Assembly: GCA_048262255.1 (NCBI GenBank)
Contig: JBLXFH010000001.1
Location: forward strand, 1,364,001 to 1,428,000
Reading direction: 5' to 3'
Source of the DNA: JABMNT01 sp048262255
Lineage (GTDB): Bacteria; Pseudomonadota; Alphaproteobacteria; Rhodospirillales; Casp-alpha2
Length of the DNA stretch: 64,000 nt
A program made the translations under genes and the position numbers. A model generated the notes under the pieces. It saw only the letters and a program-made list of their open reading frames with translations, was not told where the DNA came from and did no database searches. Shown one piece after another: positions 61,317-64,000 of this stretch. The first letter of the stretch is position 1. Every line of letters begins with the position of its first letter.

Positions 61317-62779
61317 AAAAGGTCTCCGGTCATTTCACTGCGGATGCGTTTGCGCAACTGATCAATGGCTTTCAGGGAATCCGTCAGCATGTCCTTCTCG
61401 CGTTCGCTCAGGCTTTCGGGGTGGATAAAGTATGTGACTCGTTTGCCACCGATGAAATCGCGGATCTGCTGGCGGAACAACAGGCCGGAAATATGCCGGA
61501 AGGCGCCGCTGAGATAATCATATTCATCATTGGCCAGAACGCCTTTTTCATGCAGCGCCTGCATGCGCTCCAGAGTGCCGATTTTGATGATGCCTTCCCG
61601 CAGTGCGAGCAGGCGCATCGCTTCGACCAGCGGAAGGGTGGCGGTATGCTTCAGGTTCAGATAACCGGCATAGTCGGGTTCGTCTTCCTTTTTGACAGTT
61701 ATGAAACGGCCAAACCAGCCAAGCGCCGTCCCATGGTCCTGATCGTCTTCGTACATGGCGCGAAGAAACGCCGGGTTGTTGGTGGAAATGGCTGTCACAT
61801 GGCGACGCAGTTCATCGGCCATATCTGGTTCACCCCAGACCGTGTGGAAATCAAAAAAGATATCGCAGAGCCGCAGGCGCGTTGTATTGGGGCGTTTGTT
61901 CCAGATTTCCAGTTGCTGCTTCCATTGCGACAGGGTTTTCCGCCACAAGGGGTTGGTGGCCATAACAAAGCCTTTGCACATGGGTAGGCCAACGGCGTCC
62001 AGATCGCGGGTCATGCGTTCGGCCAGTTCGATAAACCATGAGTCGATCCGGGTGTGGTTTTCATCCGGATAATCTTCGATGATGAAACCGTTGTCCTGGT
62101 CCGGATAGAGGTAATTTTCACCACGCCCGCCTGACCCCATGACAATGACGCTGAAATTCACTGGTGGTGGACCAAACCCTTCTGCGACCATCTGGCTCAG
62201 GTTCAGATTGACGATGCGTCGGTAGATGTCGTTGTTGATTCGTGTCAGCAACCCTTGAATCTCTGGTGTGGGAACCTGTTCGTCAACCAGATGCTTAGCC
62301 AATGAAACCTGTGCCTGTTTGATCTCGATCTGTCCCTGGATGTTGTCTTCGCGGGTTAACAGATCGATCTCATCCATCAACTGACTGGAGGCGGCCGCAA
62401 TGGTTCTGGCGAGACTGAGCGCGCCGACAAGCTTGCCCGCCGCATCGACCACGGCCATGTGCCGGAGCCCGCGCCGTCGCATGCGGGCGATGGCATAATA
62501 AAGATATTCCTCCTCGTACACACAAATCACAGGCGTACTCATGACATCGGAGACTGAGGTTGTCTCCGCCACACGAAAGACGATCCGCCGTGTAATATCC
62601 TGCTCGGTCAGAATGCCCCGTGGGCAATTTGCTTCGTCAACGACAAGGGCCGAACTTGCTTTCTGCTCGGCCATGGCATGGACAACCTCTTTAAGAGGTG
62701 TGTCCGGAGCGACGGTGACTGCCTGCTCTATGGGACTGTTTTTAACGCGTTTACTAAAAACCGACGTTCGTTGGGACAT
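61313..62779 (-). CDS. CBS-domain/DUF294 putative nucleotidyltransferase
   Basis: A 488-residue cytoplasmic protein. A CBS pair (about residues 10-130: VTVAPDTPLKEVVHAMA, TPVICVYEEEYLYYAIARM) leads to a DUF294 nucleotidyltransferase-like domain with GSGGRGENYLYPDQDNGFI (a Gly-Ser then D-x-D motif) and a DUF294 C-terminal domain to the end. It resembles GlnD-type uridylyltransferases and is thought to regulate a neighbouring transporter by sensing adenine nucleotides. ATG 62779 has AGAGG nine bases upstream. Its stop overlaps the cyclase stop by four bases, convergently. Confidence 0.87.
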   Translation of the reverse strand: MSQRTSVFSKRVKNSPIEQAVTVAPDTPLKEVVHAMAEQKASSALVVDEANCPRGILTEQDITRRIVFRVAETTSVSDVMSTPVICVYEEEYLYYAIARMRRRGLRHMAVVDAAGKLVGALSLARTIAAASSQLMDEIDLLTREDNIQGQIEIKQAQVSLAKHLVDEQVPTPEIQGLLTRINNDIYRRIVNLNLSQMVAEGFGPPPVNFSVIVMGSGGRGENYLYPDQDNGFIIEDYPDENHTRIDSWFIELAERMTRDLDAVGLPMCKGFVMATNPLWRKTLSQWKQQLEIWNKRPNTTRLRLCDIFFDFHTVWGEPDMADELRRHVTAISTNNPAFLRAMYEDDQDHGTALGWFGRFITVKKEDEPDYAGYLNLKHTATLPLVEAMRLLALREGIIKIGTLERMQALHEKGVLANDEYDYLSGAFRHISGLLFRQQIRDFIGGKRVTYFIHPESLSEREKDMLTDSLKAIDQLRKRIRSEMTGDLF

Positions 62780-63442
62780 CGTGCCAGACCTCTGATCCGA
62801 ATACCGTTTAACCGCGCGCAACCGTAACCATTTCTGCTCGCATTGAATAGGCCTGATAACTTCTCAGCCCGGGATATCCTGTTCAATGATACAGATCATG
62901 GGAAAATGGACACTGTAAACGCGCCATAATAACAAATCTTATTGAAAGGATAGAGAGTTTGTTTCCTTAACCGACAGCGAATCCTCAACCCGCAAAACGC
63001 CTGTTTGCGCATAGGGATGAAATCCAAATAATTTTTTACTTATAGGCAGTTAACTATAACTGTTGAGATAAAAACGGCAAAATGTTATTAAGTCTATCTA
63101 CGTATCCGTGAATAACTGCAGAGACGGATTCGAGAGGTTTTCACGATTATCTGTGAAAACCAAAACAGGGTAACGAACGCAGGAGGCCCAACGGCCTCCG
63201 AGAACCAAAAAGGTCGCGTCGTTTGGGTAATCCAGACCGGGAATAAGCTGGCTGGGTTAATCAAGGCTTAAATAAAGGGGAACGCATATTCGTTTATTCG
63301 GATCTTTACGTTCATTTGGAGTGTCGCGTTGTTTGCGGAGGTACCGCGCAAGCTGCGTGTTTCGTTGTGTCGGACGCTCATGAATTTTTTGACTTAGGGC
63401 GCCGCATTTTACGGGGACCGAACGGATAGGGGAGAGACTATC
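62780..63442. other. long divergent intergenic region with two inverted repeats
   Basis: No protein gene is seen. GGTTTTCAC (63136-63144) and GTGAAAACC (63153-63161) form a perfect 9-bp inverted repeat with eight-base spacing, and GGAGGCC (63182-63188) and GGCCTCC (63193-63199) form a tight hairpin with a four-base loop and no T-run. Both lie upstream of the symporter start and could be operators or leader structures. Confidence 0.6.
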
Positions 63443-64000
63443 TTGTCAACAAAAGTAATCTGGTTATTCGTCTTTGTGGCGCTGTATTGGTCTTACTGCA
63501 TTTTCTGGGGGATCAAAGGCGCGCGTACGGCGAAAACGGCAACCGACTATTTCGTCGCGGGCCGTTCATTGTCCATGTGGGTGTTCGTTCTGGCAGCCAC
63601 GGCGACATCGTTTTCCGGCTGGACCTTCATGGGGCATCCGGGCTTGATCTATCGGGATGGCTTCCAGTACGCCTATGCGTCCTTTTACGCCATCACCATT
63701 CCGTTCACCGGTGTGATGTTCCTGAAACGTCAGTGGATGCTCGGCAAGCGCTTTGGTTATGTGACGCCGGGTGAGATGCTGTCGGACTATTTCCAGGGCG
63801 ATGGTATTCGTATTCTGGTGGTCTGTGTGGCGTTGTTATTCTCGATCCCTTATCTGGGCGTGCAACTTGGTGCATCCGGCTTCCTGTTCAACGTTTTGAC
63901 GGATGATTTGGTCGATAAAAACGTAGGCATGTGGATTTTGTCGCTTGTTGTGCTGATTTACGTGGCGACGGGCGGTCTCAAGGCCGTTGCCTATGTGGAT
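63443..64000 (+). CDS. sodium:solute symporter, N-terminal part (cut by window edge)
   Basis: 186 codons are visible before the right edge. Start is TTG 63443 with GGGGAGAG six to eight bases upstream. The protein begins with a membrane helix (VIWLFVFVALYWSYCIFW in parts: VIWLFVFVALYW, SYCIFWG) and then the family stretch ATDYFVAGRSLSMWV and ATATSFSGWTFMGHPG, the region of the first sodium-site helix. The fold is the LeuT-like SSS family, which imports acetate, proline or other solutes with sodium. The substrate is not clear from this half. It is divergent from the CBS-DUF294 gene, a common partner of such symporters. Confidence 0.87.
   Translation, partial: MSTKVIWLFVFVALYWSYCIFWGIKGARTAKTATDYFVAGRSLSMWVFVLAATATSFSGWTFMGHPGLIYRDGFQYAYASFYAITIPFTGVMFLKRQWMLGKRFGYVTPGEMLSDYFQGDGIRILVVCVALLFSIPYLGVQLGASGFLFNVLTDDLVDKNVGMWILSLVVLIYVATGGLKAVAYVD

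Overview
The window looks like chromosome of a free-living alphaproteobacterium, probably a marine or aquatic member of the Rhodospirillales and relatives. That is inferred from the gene families: PstA with a DUF3333 N-terminus, an ArsR-methyltransferase fusion ahead of metF and metH, a CyaC-type redox cyclase, a UvrD with a Tudor-like tail, and CheY-like proteins with a C-terminal GPDRR stretch. No rRNA, tRNA, IS element, prophage or CRISPR array was seen. Base composition is moderately GC-rich except around 37.3-40.1 kb, which looks AT-rich by eye.

Layout. 0-2.6 kb: cut amidase, a small partner, DUF924 protein, lipoprotein, DUF2141 protein and a small unknown. 2.8-6.9 kb: a sensory cluster of a chemoreceptor-like protein with a degenerate signalling tip, a methyltransferase, a CheY-like regulator and an HPt-like protein without its histidine. 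7.0-14.7 kb: a membrane protein with an internal 12-bp repeat, prmA, uvrD, a catalytically dead DegP-like protein and a ClC channel. 14.8-24.7 kb: the phosphate block on the minus strand (phoR, pit, pstS, pstC, pstA, pstB, phoU, phoB), with Pho boxes before pstS and pit, and a diguanylate cyclase upstream. 24.8-28.6 kb: thioesterase and a GT2-VTT-GT39 operon, probably for envelope glycan or lipid modification. 28.6-30.7 kb: groES-groEL with a CIRCE operator and a strong terminator.

30.8-36.2 kb is a sulfide-oxidation module: a two-cysteine Crp/Fnr regulator, an ETHE1-like persulfide dioxygenase, a DUF442-SQR fusion and a SulP transporter. A similar palindrome precedes both the regulator and the dioxygenase. 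36.3-43 kb: AEC transporter, histidine kinase, a scar with decayed copies of both the AEC and DinG-helicase 3' ends, a hemerythrin-like protein and the intact helicase. 43-46.8 kb: an orphan terminator, cNMP-binding protein, ilvE and small proteins. 46.8-52.7 kb: the methionine-cycle operon arsR-methyltransferase, metF, metH, with two palindromes ahead. 52.7-57 kb: mlaA, mlaC, a PleD-type diguanylate cyclase and ettA.

57.1-64 kb: a membrane-tethered exonuclease, a MauG-like dihaem peroxidase, an exported TPR protein and a CyaC-like cyclase (haem-type membrane anchor, 2Fe-2S ferredoxin and class III cyclase) lie on one strand as a likely redox-signalling operon. They meet a convergent CBS-DUF294 regulator and then the start of a sodium:solute symporter cut by the right edge. 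The best candidates for under-described biology are the SQR fusion missing its second redox cysteine, the pseudo-HPt and receptor-like cluster, the redox cyclase operon, and the duplication scar at 39 kb.
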